64,000 nucleotides of DNA from Ostrinia nubilalis (Eukaryota > Arthropoda > Insecta > Lepidoptera > Crambidae). Where the stretch lies: assembly GCF_963855985.1 (NCBI RefSeq), contig NC_087110.1:3215001-3279000 (forward strand), in the 5' to 3' direction. The position numbers and the translations under genes were made by a program. This document shows positions 50,756-61,048 of this stretch, one piece after another. Position 1 is the stretch's first letter. The number at the start of each line of letters is the position of its first letter. The notes under the pieces were generated by a model. The model saw only the letters and a list, made by a program, of their open reading frames with translations. It did not search any database and was not told the DNA's origin.

Positions 50756-50932
50756 ACTGTAAAAAAAATTAATCATTGAAATTGTTGTTTATAGCAATAA
50801 CTGCCATCTATTGTCAACATTGAGAACTCTGTCGCTCTAACTACAAAGTGTTTGTGCTCTAACCGTGCTTTATAATAATTCCATAGTTTTCGGATAGATG
50901 GCGCTAAATCATAATTCTTTGGATTGTTGCAG

Positions 50933-50983
50933 ATGAATTTTCAGATGATGAAATGGAAAATGAAGAAATTGAAGAAGTAACAG
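50933..50983 (+). CDS. DHX30-like helicase, coding exon 7 (51 bp)
   Basis: A 17-codon acidic exon, DEFSDDEMENEEIEEVT, phase 1 to 1. It would not be found by length alone but is in frame with both neighbours and has good splice sites ('ggattgttgcag' and GTATAG). Confidence 0.8.
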
Positions 50984-51307
50984 GTATAGTGATGCACAAT
51001 CCCTTCTCATTTCCAATTCAAAATGTCCATTATCTTATTTTAACATTTATTTCGATGAAATTTGGTAATATAGAAAAATAACCTGGGAGAAAGAGTATTT
51101 CCCCTTTTAAGCAAACTATGGGCGATGAAATTTTATTATTCGCTGTTCAATTTTATTCATCAGCATAGCAAAATTCAACCGTAGAAGAACTGTACTTGCA
51201 CCGATCTTGACTAACTTCTTTCCAAATTCATCAAGAGCATTTTTAATCTTAAGTACCTTTGCAAAAACTTTCTGCGGCCTAACTGACAATCTAAATTGAA
51301 CTGTATG

Positions 51308-51427
51308 TGCACTAGAATTGCACCCATAAGCGAGTGCACTAGAAAGCCCTTACTCCATAACAACAGTCGATCAAAATTGAACTCAAAATGCACTAAACTT
51401 GCACTGAATATGCACTTAAATTGCACT
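51308..51427. repeat. TGCACT array, last four units spaced exactly 11 bp
   Basis: TGCACT occurs at 51308, 51335, 51389, 51400, 51411 and 51422. The last four are 11 bp apart, about one helical turn, and end 11 bp before the exon 8 acceptor. The sequence between units drifts. This could be an old minisatellite or a phased protein-binding array. Confidence 0.7.
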
Positions 51428-51438
51428 CGCCCGTACAG

Positions 51439-51580
51439 AATCGCGGTCACTCCACCCGGTGTATGGAAGAAACATTCGTCAGCCGACTGAAGAGTCGTTA
51501 CAAAGAAGAGATAGGACGCTTAAACATAAGTTCCAGGTGTATGACGAGGAAATAACGCCGCTGCCTATTGATGGATATGC
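51439..51580 (+). CDS. DHX30-like helicase, coding exon 8
   Basis: Encodes 'RRDRTLKHKFQVYDEEITPL' and 'PIDGY', leading to the helicase core. The acceptor at 51437-51438 ('cgcccgtacag') has a weak pyrimidine tract; it is the only AG nearby that keeps the frame, the ones at 51478 and 51482 giving stops. Donor GTAAGT; ends in phase 2. Confidence 0.75.
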
Positions 51581-52769
51581 GTAAGTATTGATGATTTTTC
51601 CTAAACAAGTAGAATAATTCCTTAGGAATATTAATATGCTACACACCCATTGTCTCCATAGCTGAGCGATTAAAACAATCAACCGGCAAGGGAAATGTCA
51701 TGAGTTAATGCTAGTTTTCTTTATTCAATCCTAATCCAAATCCGCCCGTCAACTGTCAAATTTCAGTAAGTTTTTGGTCAAAATATCTACGGTTTTCGAT
51801 GTTTTTACATTTTGATATTGTTTATAAGACTATTTAAACAATATTAAAGTAAAAACGCATAGAAAATTGTGTAAAACTGAATTAAATTTGCCAGTTGAAA
51901 TCCGGATTTGGACAAGGATTGAATATAGAAAACGGGCCTAAATAACCCTCTAACTTACCTCTGGGTTATGTAATAGTTAATTTAGTAACCCTAACTTTAA
52001 TTTGCTAACCCTACATAAAGGGATAAAAAAAATATTGTCAATTTTTTTTTTCATTTATTTACCAAATAAAATTACAGACAATTATTAACACGCAAGAGCA
52101 TAATTTAAGAAAGCAGCTGACTAGCGTTTTAGTTTTAAAGCTACTAAAAATAAAATTTTGCAACAATTTCCAAAGTAATTTGATTTTGATGGCTAGATTG
52201 TTTTTTTATAAAAAGTTCCCTTAGTATTATTGATTGATGGCATCAACTACCTTACATTACGTCCATGACCTACCAACCCTATACTCCGTCCCACATCCTT
52301 GATGACCCCAAAACAAAGTTCAGGGTCAAACCGCTCGCGTTACGGGGTCACCCCGTCGAAACTGGGGCTCAAGGTCACATTGCCCCGATCGGGGCCGCGG
52401 TACAGGCAATGTGGGACGGTACGAGGTTCGCGAATTTGGGGCAATTGGACAACGAGGTCGAGTTGTAGATATGATATCGGCGAATGGGGATTTGAGGTTG
52501 GTCTGTCATTTTTTTGGAGCTCAATGAGGTTTGGTTACGTAGCGATTGATGTAAAAAATATTTTAGGTCATTTTGCCAATCACAGACAATAGAATTATGA
52601 GTGACATAATATTTCATTTTCACTTATATGCTATCAAAGAAAAGGACTAGCTAAAAAGTTTGTTTTAAAAATATTTTTAAAAGCACAAATAATATCTTAC
52701 TGAAACTTAAATGTTCGTAAGTAGGGCAGAGTTCATTATCATTGTCTCAGTGTCATTAGTATTCTTTAA

Positions 52770-52925
52770 AAGACTATTTCCATCTCCCGCTTCCACCGCT
52801 GCAACTCCTGTGTAGCCAGGTATACCTACTCGTACAGCTTGATTTTTAATAAAACCCAATTATGAAGGCTTGGATAATCCCACGAGGGAAAGTTTAACTA
52901 TCAGTAAAACAATAACGAAATTTGA
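52770..52925 (+). repeat. Interspersed repeat A, diverged, in intron 8
   Basis: 'gactatttccatctcccgct' 'ctgcaactcctgtgtagcca' ... 'cacgagggaaagtttaacta'. Confidence 0.6.
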
Positions 52926-52977
52926 CTTTTGACTAATGCTGTTATTAACGCTTGAAAGGTTTTTAAATTGTGCTATG

Positions 52978-53005
52978 CACAGATATAGATATATCTATAT
53001 CTGTG
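52978..53005. repeat. 28-bp perfect palindrome in intron 8
   Basis: 'cacagatatagat' meets its exact inverse 'atatctatatctgtg'-type half with no spacer; the AT-rich centre is 'gatatatc'. Confidence 0.8.
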
Positions 53006-53640
53006 GTGCTATGCTACAAAAAATAAAAGAATAGAGGAAGACGTCCAAACCAACTATCGTCTTTCTGCTAAAGCGAAACCGCTAATAAAATGAAGGTGAT
53101 GACAAAAAAACAAAAGTTAGATAATTATGACTCTAAACTCCATGGACAAGACTAGAAAGTTCTAAATCCTACCAGCAATATTAAAAAATTCCTCTATAAA
53201 TCGCATCTAAAACAAAATAAACGTCATCAAAAGCAAATTCACTTTCGATCTCTCTAACAAATGCATCGAAACAAAACTCAACGCATCGCCCCACTGTCCC
53301 TTTCAACGACGAAACGCAACGTCGTTCGCCGTCAAAACTTTCGATAGTCGAAAGTGCAGCCAAAATACGTTTTAGAGAGCGGAATATGACCTCGATATCT
53401 TTGTAGCGAAGCGAGTTGACCCCATTTGGAGAGGTGAAACCGCGCTGGCGAAAATTTTGGGCGAGAGTGAATCGCGAACACTGTCGGTTTCGGATGACGT
53501 TTGGCTGTGACGTCACGCGTTTGACAGATTGTGCTGACGTAGCATTCTAAGTGAAGTGACGGCTGGTTTCTTTTCGGGGAGAAGGGATTGCCTATGTCCA
53601 GCAGTGATTAAATTTAATACTCGTAATAGGTCAACAACTA

Positions 53641-53705
53641 TTATCCACGGTATCCTGGCTACACAGGAGTTGCAGCGGTGGGAACGAGAGGTGGGAAAAG
53701 TCCCG
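53641..53705 (-). repeat. Interspersed repeat A, left end only, in intron 8
   Basis: 'atcctggctacacaggagtt' 'gcagcggtgggaacgagagg' 'tgggaaaagtcccgt'. Confidence 0.6.
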
Positions 53706-54064
53706 TTTTTTATCCACAGTGTCAAAGCCTTTTTCATCTGAAAGCTATCAGTTTTTACGCGCACCCGAGTATACCCTTCTCAGTTATCGTCGAAAATAAA
53801 GCAAATTAAAATTTAAAATCAAAAATTAACAATGGCATCTGAAAGAAATGCGCAAAAAGAGCTTTTCTCTCCCATCCTCTGTCACCCATGGGGTCATTGG
53901 TCCATCGAGCTGGGTGTCTTACCACGTTTACTGACGTAATCTCCACTCGAGGACTCGTTTAGGTACCCCCCTTTGAGCCCTTTCATTTGTTCTGCAAAAC
54001 ATAAATTATGGCCTTTAGAGTCTTTAAACCAAAAACACCCAAATATTTTTCAATATCATCCCAA

Positions 54065-54294
54065 CTAATATTATAAATGCGAAAGTAACTCTGTCTGTCT
54101 GTCTGTCTGTTACGCTTTCCCGCTTAAACCTCGCAACCGATTTTGATGAAATTTGGCATAGAGATAGTTTGAGTCCCGGGAAAGAACATAGGAAAGTTTT
54201 TATCCCGGTTTTTGAAACAGGGACGCGCGCGATAAAGTTTTTCTGTGACAGACAAAATTCCACGCGGGCGAAGCCGCGGGCGGAAAGCTAGTAT
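54065..54294 (+). mobile_element. Helitron-like element (CTAGT terminus) in intron 8
   Basis: 'taatattataaatgcgaaag' ... 'ctgtctgtctgtctgttacg' ... 'gggacgcgcgcgataaagtt' ... 'gaagccgcgggcggaaagct' 'agt'. Near full length; (ctgt)n internally. Confidence 0.7.
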
Positions 54295-54378
54295 TGAATA
54301 TAACTTACTCCGCACTTTCTACGCATACTCGAAACCCCTCCATAACAAAAATAAACCATTCCCCCCTCTAAAGCGACT

Positions 54379-54562
54379 ACGTAACGTATACGTCACAGCA
54401 ACGAGAGCGAAACTGAAAGCAAACGAAATCGAAAGTGACTCTCGCTTTCGCGACAGCTGTGCGCACGTCACAATGACGTCATCGTGACGTTTCACCGACG
54501 TGCATACGTCACGCACTTTCGCACTCTCGATTTCGTTTGCCAACGGTATGACGTGACGTAGC
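54379..54562. mobile_element. Inverted-repeat element rich in TGACGT motifs
   Basis: 'ctacgtaacgtatacgtcac' at the left and 'gtatgacgtgacgtag' at the right are roughly inverse. 'aaacgaaatcgaaagtg' and 'gcactctcgatttcgttt' are mirrored inside. TGACGT or its inverse occurs at least six times, including a perfect TGACGTCA (54474-54481), the CREB/ATF site. Confidence 0.55.
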
Positions 54563-54951
54563 TATTGGGGTAAGTGGGTAAGTGTGTCACTGGGGTTTGA
54601 GAATGAAGTGGTAGAGAAATGGGAGCGATATTGGATTGTATTTTGAACGGAATAAGAGTGATTTTAGCGCTTTGAAATCTCTGGCTTGTTTCGCAGACTG
54701 TGAGGAACTGACAGTGACAGCGGTACATCAGAAATAGCATCTTATGTTTGTTGGAATAGGTGCAATTTTGCATTTTACAGTCTGGCAATTGTATCAGGGC
54801 ATTGAAAGTAAACCATCAAAAACTATACTTGCTTATATCAAAATAATAATGTATTTATTGGCGTATAAAATAGATTAAAAGGCTATAATGTTCTCTTTTA
54901 GTCCCGTTGAAACTAAAGAAAGTTAAACATCACAAAGTTAGCAGTTGCAAA

Positions 54952-55045
54952 ATGGCGCTGGATGTAGGTCGCTACGCTACCAACCGGCCAATCTGGAAAT
55001 TATTGGGGCAGGCTCAGCAGTAGACGTCTTATGGCTGAAATAATT
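54952..55045 (+). mobile_element. RTE-type LINE 3' end fragment in intron 8
   Basis: 'atggcgctggatgtaggtcg' ... 'ctcagcagtagacgtcttat' 'ggctgaaataatt'. Confidence 0.65.
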
Positions 55046-55060
55046 GAAACATCACACATA

Positions 55061-55173
55061 CAGTCAGCGTCAAATAGATTGTGACACCCAAAGTAACCGA
55101 AAAGTTCGCAACACGTCTTTGTTACGTTGTATTGTCAATTTTTAGCCACTTTGGGTGTCACGAATGCTGACTG
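55061..55173. mobile_element. Mariner-type MITE (113 bp) in intron 8
   Basis: Ends 'cagtcagcgtcaaatagatt' 'gtgacacccaaagt' and 'actttgggtgtcacgaatgc' 'tgactg' are inverse with an offset. TA flanks both. Confidence 0.75.
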
Positions 55174-55198
55174 TACCACCATCAGATGTCAATAAATC

Positions 55199-55451
55199 CA
55201 GAGTAAATACAAATGAGTAGGTCATCTTCATATTCTTCATAGAAACGCACCGAGCGCGGTTTGTATGTGAACACGCCAATACGTATGCGGCGCGCACGCA
55301 CACACTGACAAAATTTAGCATGGATTAGCGGGTAGTTGCCCCGAATTTTGTCAGTGTGTGCGTGCGCGCCGCATACGTATTGGCGCGTTCACATACAAAC
55401 CGCGCTCGGTGCGTTTCTATGAAGATGACCTACTCATATGTATTTACTCTG
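55199..55451. mobile_element. Fold-back MITE ending 35 bp before exon 9
   Basis: Arms of ~115 bp starting 'cagagtaaatac' are inverse across a ~25-bp centre, differing by a 9-base internal duplication near 55230 and a few substitutions. The arms contain GC-rich 'gcggcgcgcacgcacacact'. Forward frame 55358-55600 merely runs from the arm into exon 9. Confidence 0.85.
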
Positions 55452-55486
55452 ATAAAACTCTAAATAACAAAAACTCTTTTTTCCAG

Positions 55487-55682
55487 TCACGAAATAACAT
55501 CAACGCTACAAAACTCCCGCGTGCTAGTGATAGTGGGAGCGGCCGGCTGCGGAAAATCGACGCGCGCGCCGGCGGCCATCTTGAAAAGCTGCGGCGCTAA
55601 TATGGCAACGATAGTATCGGAGCCGAGAAGAGTGGCTGCTATAGGACTTGCGCAGAGGGTTGCCAGTGAATTGGGGGAAGAA
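55487..55682 (+). CDS. DHX30-like helicase, coding exon 9 (motif I)
   Basis: Residues 357-422. Contains the Walker A loop VGAAGCGKST (373-382) that binds ATP phosphates, and motif Ia SEPRRVAAIGLAQR. GC-rich (many CG dinucleotides) compared with surrounding introns. Ends in phase 0 before GTAAGT. Confidence 0.95.
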
Positions 55683-55691
55683 GTAAGTTAC

Positions 55692-55975
55692 TTACGCCCG
55701 TATTCACAAACATTACTATGAGATACGACCTTCAAGCTTTCAAGAAGAGAGCGTATCTTCACCTTAAAGGCCGGCAACGCACCTGTAACGCCCCTGTGTG
55801 TATGGGCGACGGTAATCACTTAACATCAGGTGATCCGTCTGCTCGTTTCCCTCCTGTCACATAAAAAAAAGGTCTCGCAGTGCGCGTGGACGCACAGGGT
55901 GATACACGAACCAATCACAGAGCACTGTGCGTTCGATTTGCTGCTTTACTTACGCAAGCATCGTTTGTGAATAAG
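55692..55975. mobile_element. MITE family M2 interrupted by a retroposon tip, intron 9
   Basis: 'cgcccgtattcacaaacatt' at the left and 'caagcatcgtttgtgaata' at the right match the copy at 20533. Between about 55733 and 55868 sits 'ggcaacgcacctgtaacgcc' ... 'tcaggtgatccgtctgctcg' ... 'cacataaaaaaaa', the same 3' tip as at 19225. Confidence 0.65.
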
Positions 55976-56127
55976 TTAAAGTCAGCGTTAGAGTAAGATA
56001 AGATAAGAAAAACTTTATTTGACACAAAAAGAAAAAACAACATTTTAGTTAATGTTGTTATTAATCAATAATGTCAATAATGCACTTCTGCAAAGTTCTG
56101 GAATGTAGACCGGCAAGCATAGCATAT

Positions 56128-56258
56128 AAGGTGGTCAGACGACCTCATAAAGGTAGCAGGAAGGCGCTGGATGCAGGCCGCTACCAACCGACCAATCTTG
56201 AAATCATTAAGGAAGGCCTGTGTTCTGCTGTGGACGTCCTGTGACTGAAATGATGATG
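56128..56258 (+). mobile_element. RTE-type LINE 3' end fragment in intron 9
   Basis: 'aaggtggtcagacgacctca' 'taaaggtagcaggaaggcgc' ... 'gtggacgtcctgtgactgaa' 'atgatgatgaa'. Confidence 0.7.
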
Positions 56259-56539
56259 AATCGACTTCTCATGTCTGTCTTCTTGATATAATCAGTATCG
56301 ATAGTATTTATTGATACCTACTAAAGGAAGTAGTTTAAATAAATGGGTAATATTTTAAATAAATAATAAATTGGGAAAGTCGACCCCGCGTAACGAGATA
56401 AGGCGAGGCAGAAGAAGAAATGATGCGCAAAGCCATCCCAAATCAAGCCGAACGCTTAAGCGTTAGATTTTGAGATCTATACCTCATATTGTATCTATTT
56501 TTCAGCTCTTAGTATACCCTCACTTTGTGTCAATTTCAG

Positions 56540-56657
56540 GTTGGAGAATCTATTGGGTACCAAGTCAGACTCCATTCTAAACCTCCCAGGCCTCCCGGAG
56601 GATCTATCCTGTACTGCACATCAGGAGTACTTCTCAGGAGACTTCAGACGAATCCAG
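56540..56657 (+). CDS. DHX30-like helicase, coding exon 10
   Basis: 'VGESIGYQVRLHSKPP' and 'SILYCTSGVLLRRLQ' are the conserved segments of DEAH helicases (GYQVR; motif Ib CTxGVLLR). Residues 423-461, phase 0 to 1. Confidence 0.95.
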
Positions 56658-56692
56658 GTACATTCAATTTTAGTAACATTACCCACTTCTAG

Positions 56693-56822
56693 CTCGGTGG
56701 ACCGACGATCTGGTGAAGGTCGCGGGAAACGTCTGAATAAACGGCAGCTTAGGACCGGTCGTTGTGGAAATCCTTGGGGGAGGCCTTTGTCCAGCAGTGG
56801 ACGTCCTTTGGTTGGAATGAAC
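56693..56822 (+). mobile_element. RTE-type LINE 3' end fragment in intron 10
   Basis: 'cggtggaccgacgatctggt' 'gaaggtcgcggga' ... 'gtccagcagtggacgtcctt'. It begins about 35 bp after exon 10, so the forward frame from 56541 runs from exon into LINE. Confidence 0.7.
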
Positions 56823-57211
56823 GGTCATTTTTTTTATCCACAACGAGGAAGCTCTTGTCCACATTTTTGGCGCTGAATACAGGCCGTTTCCAACCGACCA
56901 ATCTAGAAAAGATTTGGGAGTCCTATAATGTCCTATAGCTGTGACCGTTACAACACTGAGATGATAATGATATACCACATTTGTACTAAACAAATAAAAG
57001 TGACATCTGTTGAAGCATAAAAAAGCAATGATTGCTCTGATTGAAAATCCATCAGAATAAAACCAATTAGTCACTTTAGCCATATAGGTATTTGCTTTCG
57101 CCCCGGCCCTAGTGACCTTACATTAATGCTTAGATGTTGCGGTATCGAAACTAACGTTAATTTTAAATGTACACAAAAATCGTCACATTTGATTCAGTAT
57201 TAATAAGTATA

Positions 57212-57473
57212 CAGGGTGTTAGGTAAATGGGTATATGAGCCGACACTAGTCCATGTTAACATGGGCATATAAATGCTATGGTGAAGTCAGAAAATTGACA
57301 TCTACATTTTAATTATTTTAATTTTCATACAATCAGAATTTATAAAATTTATTTTGTATGAAAATTAAAAAAATAAAATGAAGATATCAATTTTCTGACT
57401 TCACCATACCATTTATATGCCCATGTTAACATGGGCTAGTGTCGGCTCATATACCCATTTACCTAACACCCTG
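57212..57473. mobile_element. Fold-back MITE in intron 10, ending 31 bp before exon 11
   Basis: Arms 'cagggtgttaggtaaatggg' ... and exact inverse, about 110 bp each, flanked by TATA (57208-57211 and 57474-57477). A perfect inner palindrome 'cccatgttaacatggg' is present in each arm. Confidence 0.88.
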
Positions 57474-57504
57474 TATAATAATAAAGTAATATCTCCACTC
57501 TCAG

Positions 57505-57661
57505 GTCTACAAGGATGCACGCACGTGATCATAGACGAAGCGCACGAGCGTGACGTCAACACTGACATAACATTACTACTGCTAAAGAGGGCGCTAAATG
57601 TCAACCCTGACTTGAAAGTTGTCATCATGAGCGCTACGTTGGATACAGAAGTTTTTATCAA
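57505..57661 (+). CDS. DHX30-like helicase, coding exon 11 (DEAH box, SAT)
   Basis: Residues 462-514. '[16 protein letters not shown]' is motif II, which coordinates Mg-ATP; '[11 protein letters not shown]' is motif III. A fold-back MITE ends 31 bp before this exon. Confidence 0.97.
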
Positions 57662-57745
57662 GTAAGTTTGTAAGATGTTTTTATTACAGACCATCCTTAC
57701 ACACACACACAAACGTCACTCTGCCTCACTAACAACTCATTATAT

Positions 57746-57950
57746 CTATATCTATATAATAAAAGAAAGTCGTGTTAGTTACTTCACTTATAACTCAAGA
57801 ACGGCTGAACCGATTTAGCTGAAAATTGTCAGGGAGGTAGTTTAGAGCCAGGAGAAGGACATAGGATACTTTTTATCCCGTTCGAAATAAAAAAAAAGTC
57901 TGCTTATTTATTGCCATTAAGGCGGAACAAAGTTCGCCGGGTCAGCTAGT
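57746..57950 (+). mobile_element. Helitron-like element (Lep1-type) in intron 11
   Basis: Starts 'tctatataataaaagaaagt' and ends 'gcggaacaaagttcgccggg' 'tcagctagt'. This start and ...CTAGT end are characteristic of the short lepidopteran Helitron-like family described as Lep1; the name is from memory of that family. Confidence 0.65.
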
Positions 57951-58031
57951 TGCTACTAAAAGAGGGCGCTAAATGTAACTTTCAATTGAAAGTTGTCATT
58001 GCTGGATATGTAGAAGTTTGTATTAGTTATC

Positions 58032-58139
58032 TAGGCTGATTTGCACCAACTTACTTTAACCGTAGCTATAAAAATAACCGGTGTTTTTTGTATAGAGTTT
58101 GACAGATTTTTGACGTTTAAGACGGTGCAACTCAGCCTT
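58032..58139. mobile_element. MITE family M1, copy 4, intron 11
   Basis: 'taggctgatttgcaccaact' to 'gacggtgcaactcagcct', slightly shortened in the right arm. Confidence 0.75.
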
Positions 58140-58379
58140 AGAATTTTTTTTTCAGACCATTATCATGTGCCTTTCATTTTCATACGCGTAGACCCGAGAG
58201 TTTTTAATCTCTCTCTCTCTTATTGACAAATGCTGAGACGGAGACCTTTTGCTGCCACAACTCTGCTCACATTATTTCATCTCTAATTGTTTTTTTTATT
58301 TTGAATGTGCATGTTAAATATTTAATTATGTAATCTTGTCGAACAATGCATGTGACTTTGTGTGCAGCAAATAAAAGTT

Positions 58380-58440
58380 TACTTACTTACTTACTTTACT
58401 TACTTTTTCTCCCTGACTTCCTCCCCTCTCCCTCCCCCTT
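58380..58440. repeat. TTAC microsatellite and pyrimidine-rich tract
   Basis: (ttac)n at about 58379-58404, then C/T-rich 'ctccctgacttcctcccctc'-type sequence to 58480. Confidence 0.6.
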
Positions 58441-58643
58441 TATTTCCCCTTTTCTATATCTCCCCCTACCTTCTTTCTTTCCCTATATTTATGTGTATTC
58501 TCTCTACAATATTTTTTAAATACGATTTTTGTAATAAAAAGTTATGCTTTTAACATCCTGTGAACATAGCGCACGGTTACATAGTATTAAATAAAATTAA
58601 AACTTATTATTCTGATAATAAATCCCAATTTACAAATTCACAG

Positions 58644-58803
58644 GTATTTCGACTCATGTCCAGTCATAGAAGTGCCAGGCCGAACGTATCCAGTTGAAGT
58701 GTCCCATCTAGAAGACATACAGAAGAAGTTCGGATTGAATCTACGGGTCACAGAAGAGAACAGCAAGAAAGTGGACGGGAAACCTTATGTTAATTGTCAA
58801 GAG
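58644..58803 (+). CDS. DHX30-like helicase, coding exon 12
   Basis: 'YFDSCPVIEVPGRTYPVEV' is the conserved segment joining the two RecA lobes in DEAH helicases. Residues 514-567, phase 2 to 0, then a variable charged stretch. Confidence 0.95.
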
Positions 58804-58830
58804 GTAAAAATTACCTTATTTGATTTTTAA

Positions 58831-59030
58831 ATAACTAGCGGCCGCCCGCGACTTCTTACGTGTGGACCCCTTGTTACCCGCTTAGGGGTTGAATTTTGCA
58901 AAATCCCGTCTTAGTGAGCACCTATGTTCTAATAGGAACTCCCATGCAAAATTAAAGACTCCTAGCACTTGTAGTTTCTGAGATTTCGTGATGAGTGAGT
59001 CAGTGACCTTTCGCTTTCGTGGCCTCTAAA
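58831..59030 (-). mobile_element. Helitron-like element, second subfamily, intron 12
   Basis: 'actagcggccgcccgcgact' ... 'cccgtcttagtgagcaccta' ... 'gatgagtgagtcagtgacct' 'ttcgctttcg', the inverted long form of the copies at 10.2-10.6 kb. Confidence 0.6.
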
Positions 59031-59044
59031 TATAGGCCTTATAC

Positions 59045-59428
59045 AGAAGCTCAAAGTTGCACAGCGTACTATGGAGAGGGCTATGCTCGGTGTTTCTTTA
59101 CGAGATCGAATCAGAAATGAGAGATCCGTAAACGAACTAAAGTCGCTGACATAGCCCGACGGATTAGCAAGCTGAAGTGGCAATGGGCAGGGCACATAGT
59201 ACGCAGAACTGACGGCCGATGGGGCAGCAAGGTTCTGGAGTGGAGGCCGCGTACCGGAAAACGCAGCGTAGGATGTCCACCCACAAGGTGGACAGACGAC
59301 CTCATAAAGGTAGCAGGAAGGCGCTGGATGCAGGCCACTACCAACCGGGCATTGTGGAAATCATTGGGGGAGGCCTATGTTCAGAAGTGGACGTCCTATG
59401 TCTGAAATGATGATGATGATGACATCAT
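59045..59428 (+). mobile_element. Longest RTE-type LINE 3' end, ~380 bp, intron 12
   Basis: Encodes, with a frameshift near 59125, the C-terminus of the polymerase protein: 'AQRTMERAMLGVSLRDRIRN', 'ISKLKWQWAGHIVRRTDG' and 'WTDDLIKVAGRRWMQATT', ending at a stop, then (ATG)n. This copy shows what the shorter fragments derive from: a non-LTR reverse transcriptase protein with a CR1/RTE-like tail. Confidence 0.8.
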
Positions 59429-59843
59429 TGGTCCACGTAAAACTTGTCAAGCGAAATCTGAAAAGGTGATAATTTTACTAAGGTCAATTTTTGTCTAGAA
59501 TCTAGATGGTCATCCATCAGTCTATCTTCTCCTTAAGTTGGCCACGGTCTTTATGAGACACCCTGTATAAATGTTACTTATTATATTTTCTTAATTTACT
59601 ATTAATCAGAAATTTTATTGTTCTATTGACATTCGGTAATTTGATTCAATTCTATTGTTTTTATTTAATTTGACCTAATTATTATTATATTATTGACATT
59701 GAATTAACTATTATTATACTTATTGACATGCATGATTTTCTTATAAGCGCTTTGGAATGTATTCTGTTAGCTTGTAAGGTGTGAATAATAATAAATAAAT
59801 AAATTACTGGGTAAATGAACTTTTTTCTATTTCTATATTTCAG

Positions 59844-59998
59844 CTGGTAGAAGTAATAAAAGCAGTGGACAGCAATGAGCCAGAAGGAGCTATACTAGTG
59901 TTTCTCCCGGGCTGGGTCGAAATCAAAACTACAAAAAAGCTATTGGAGGAAATATACGGGAATTCTACTACGCACATGATTCTGCCTGTTCATTCTAG
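59844..59998 (+). CDS. DHX30-like helicase, coding exon 13 (motif IV)
   Basis: 'EGAILVFLPGWVEI' is motif IV of the second lobe. 'MILPVHSR' corresponds to the conserved '(P)LHS' before the next helix. Residues 568-619, phase 0 to 2. Confidence 0.95.
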
Positions 59999-60125
59999 GT
60001 AAGTATTTAAGTATTTTTTTTACTTTTATAACTAGAGTTCCTATATCTAGGGGGTACTTTAAAGATTGAGTGACGTCTAAATGATTTTGGCGAAAACGAA
60101 TATTTTTTATGGGTTACCTAACTGC

Positions 60126-60286
60126 TTGTCGTTTCAACCAAATGACGTCTACTGCTAGACAAAAGCCTCCAAGGATTGCCATAACAACCGATCCTGCGCT
60201 GCCGGCATCCAGGTGCTTCCCGCGACCTTCACCAGATCGTCAGTCCACCGAGTGGAAAGCCTGCCAATATTACAATATTGGCAGGC
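60126..60286 (-). mobile_element. RTE-type LINE fragment ending in a snap-back
   Basis: 'cgtttcaaccaaatgacgtc' ... 'agatcgtcagtccaccgagt'. At its truncated 5' side, 'gcctgccaatatt' is followed after two bases by its exact inverse (60259-60286), a small inverted duplication at the insertion junction. Confidence 0.7.
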
Positions 60287-60299
60287 CTCCCTGGAAAAA

Positions 60300-60470
60300 T
60301 AAAAACTCATAAAACTCATTTATTTCTGTAAGTAGGCTTTGAAAAAGCAATTTTACATGTCCCAGTATTAACCCTACCACTGCTTCAGGACAATAAATGG
60401 GCCAGTGCTGAGAAGAAGCAGCGCAAGAAACTCAGTCACTATTGTCAGCCTCTTTTTCAAAGGTTTACAT
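60300..60470 (-). repeat. Interspersed repeat B copy, intron 13
   Basis: 'tttacatgtcccagtattaa' 'ccctaccactgcttcaggac' 'gctgagaagaagcagcgcaa'. Confidence 0.65.
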
Positions 60471-60791
60471 GCTTTAAAATGTACAAAGTTATAAATATTT
60501 ATGCGAGCTAGGCAGTAACGCATCCCAAACATTTTTATCTTTTAAATAATCATCGACTTTATAGTAGCCCTTTTTCATTAAGGTACTTTTAATGTGCTTT
60601 GAATTTATGAATGGGTAGTTCTACAACAGTTCTAAACAATGTATCTATCGGTCCATCGTGGTCGCTACTCAAGAACTTTTGTACCAACGGCCATCAGTTC
60701 TACAAGATATGTGCCTGATAAGTAGGTAAGGTAGTTGAAAAATGACAAAATCCTAGTAAAAATGTATTTTTTAAATATTTTCCATTTTCAG

Positions 60792-60955
60792 GCTATCAAC
60801 CGCAGACCAAACCAAAATGTTCGCAAGACCATCGCCCGGTATCCGCAAAATAGTCCTTTCTACAAATATTGCTGAAACCTCTATCACTATACCAGATGTG
60901 GTGTACGTTATAGACTCGGGAGCACATAAGGAAAACAGAATTAAAGAGGGAACAG
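60792..60955 (+). CDS. DHX30-like helicase, coding exon 14 (motif V)
   Basis: '[20 protein letters not shown]' is motif V, contacting RNA and nucleotide. '[11 protein letters not shown]' follows, with His where most relatives have Lys or Arg (D-x-G-x-x-K). Residues 619-673; donor GTATGG, phase 1. Confidence 0.96.
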
Positions 60956-61048
60956 GTATGGGGAATATTGTATTTAATACTAATATTATAAATCTAATTA
61001 ATTTTAAACTTTCGCGTGGCATATTTGTATTAATTTAAACAGCTTTTA

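Noticed and set aside
51478..51482. Alternative acceptors for helicase exon 8
   Set aside because: Both AG choices bring early stops; only 51438 leads to the conserved frame.
52265..52480. GC-rich stretch as a coding exon
   Set aside because: It is open in two frames but has no domain and no phase-compatible splice sites with exons 8 and 9.
53181..53516. 111-codon reverse frame in helicase intron 8 as a gene
   Set aside because: Antisense within an intron, no recognisable domain; the region is rich in CG-containing repeated motifs that suppress stops.
55358..55600. 80-codon frame at exon 9 as an alternative exon
   Set aside because: It is in a different frame from the Walker A motif and begins inside a MITE arm.
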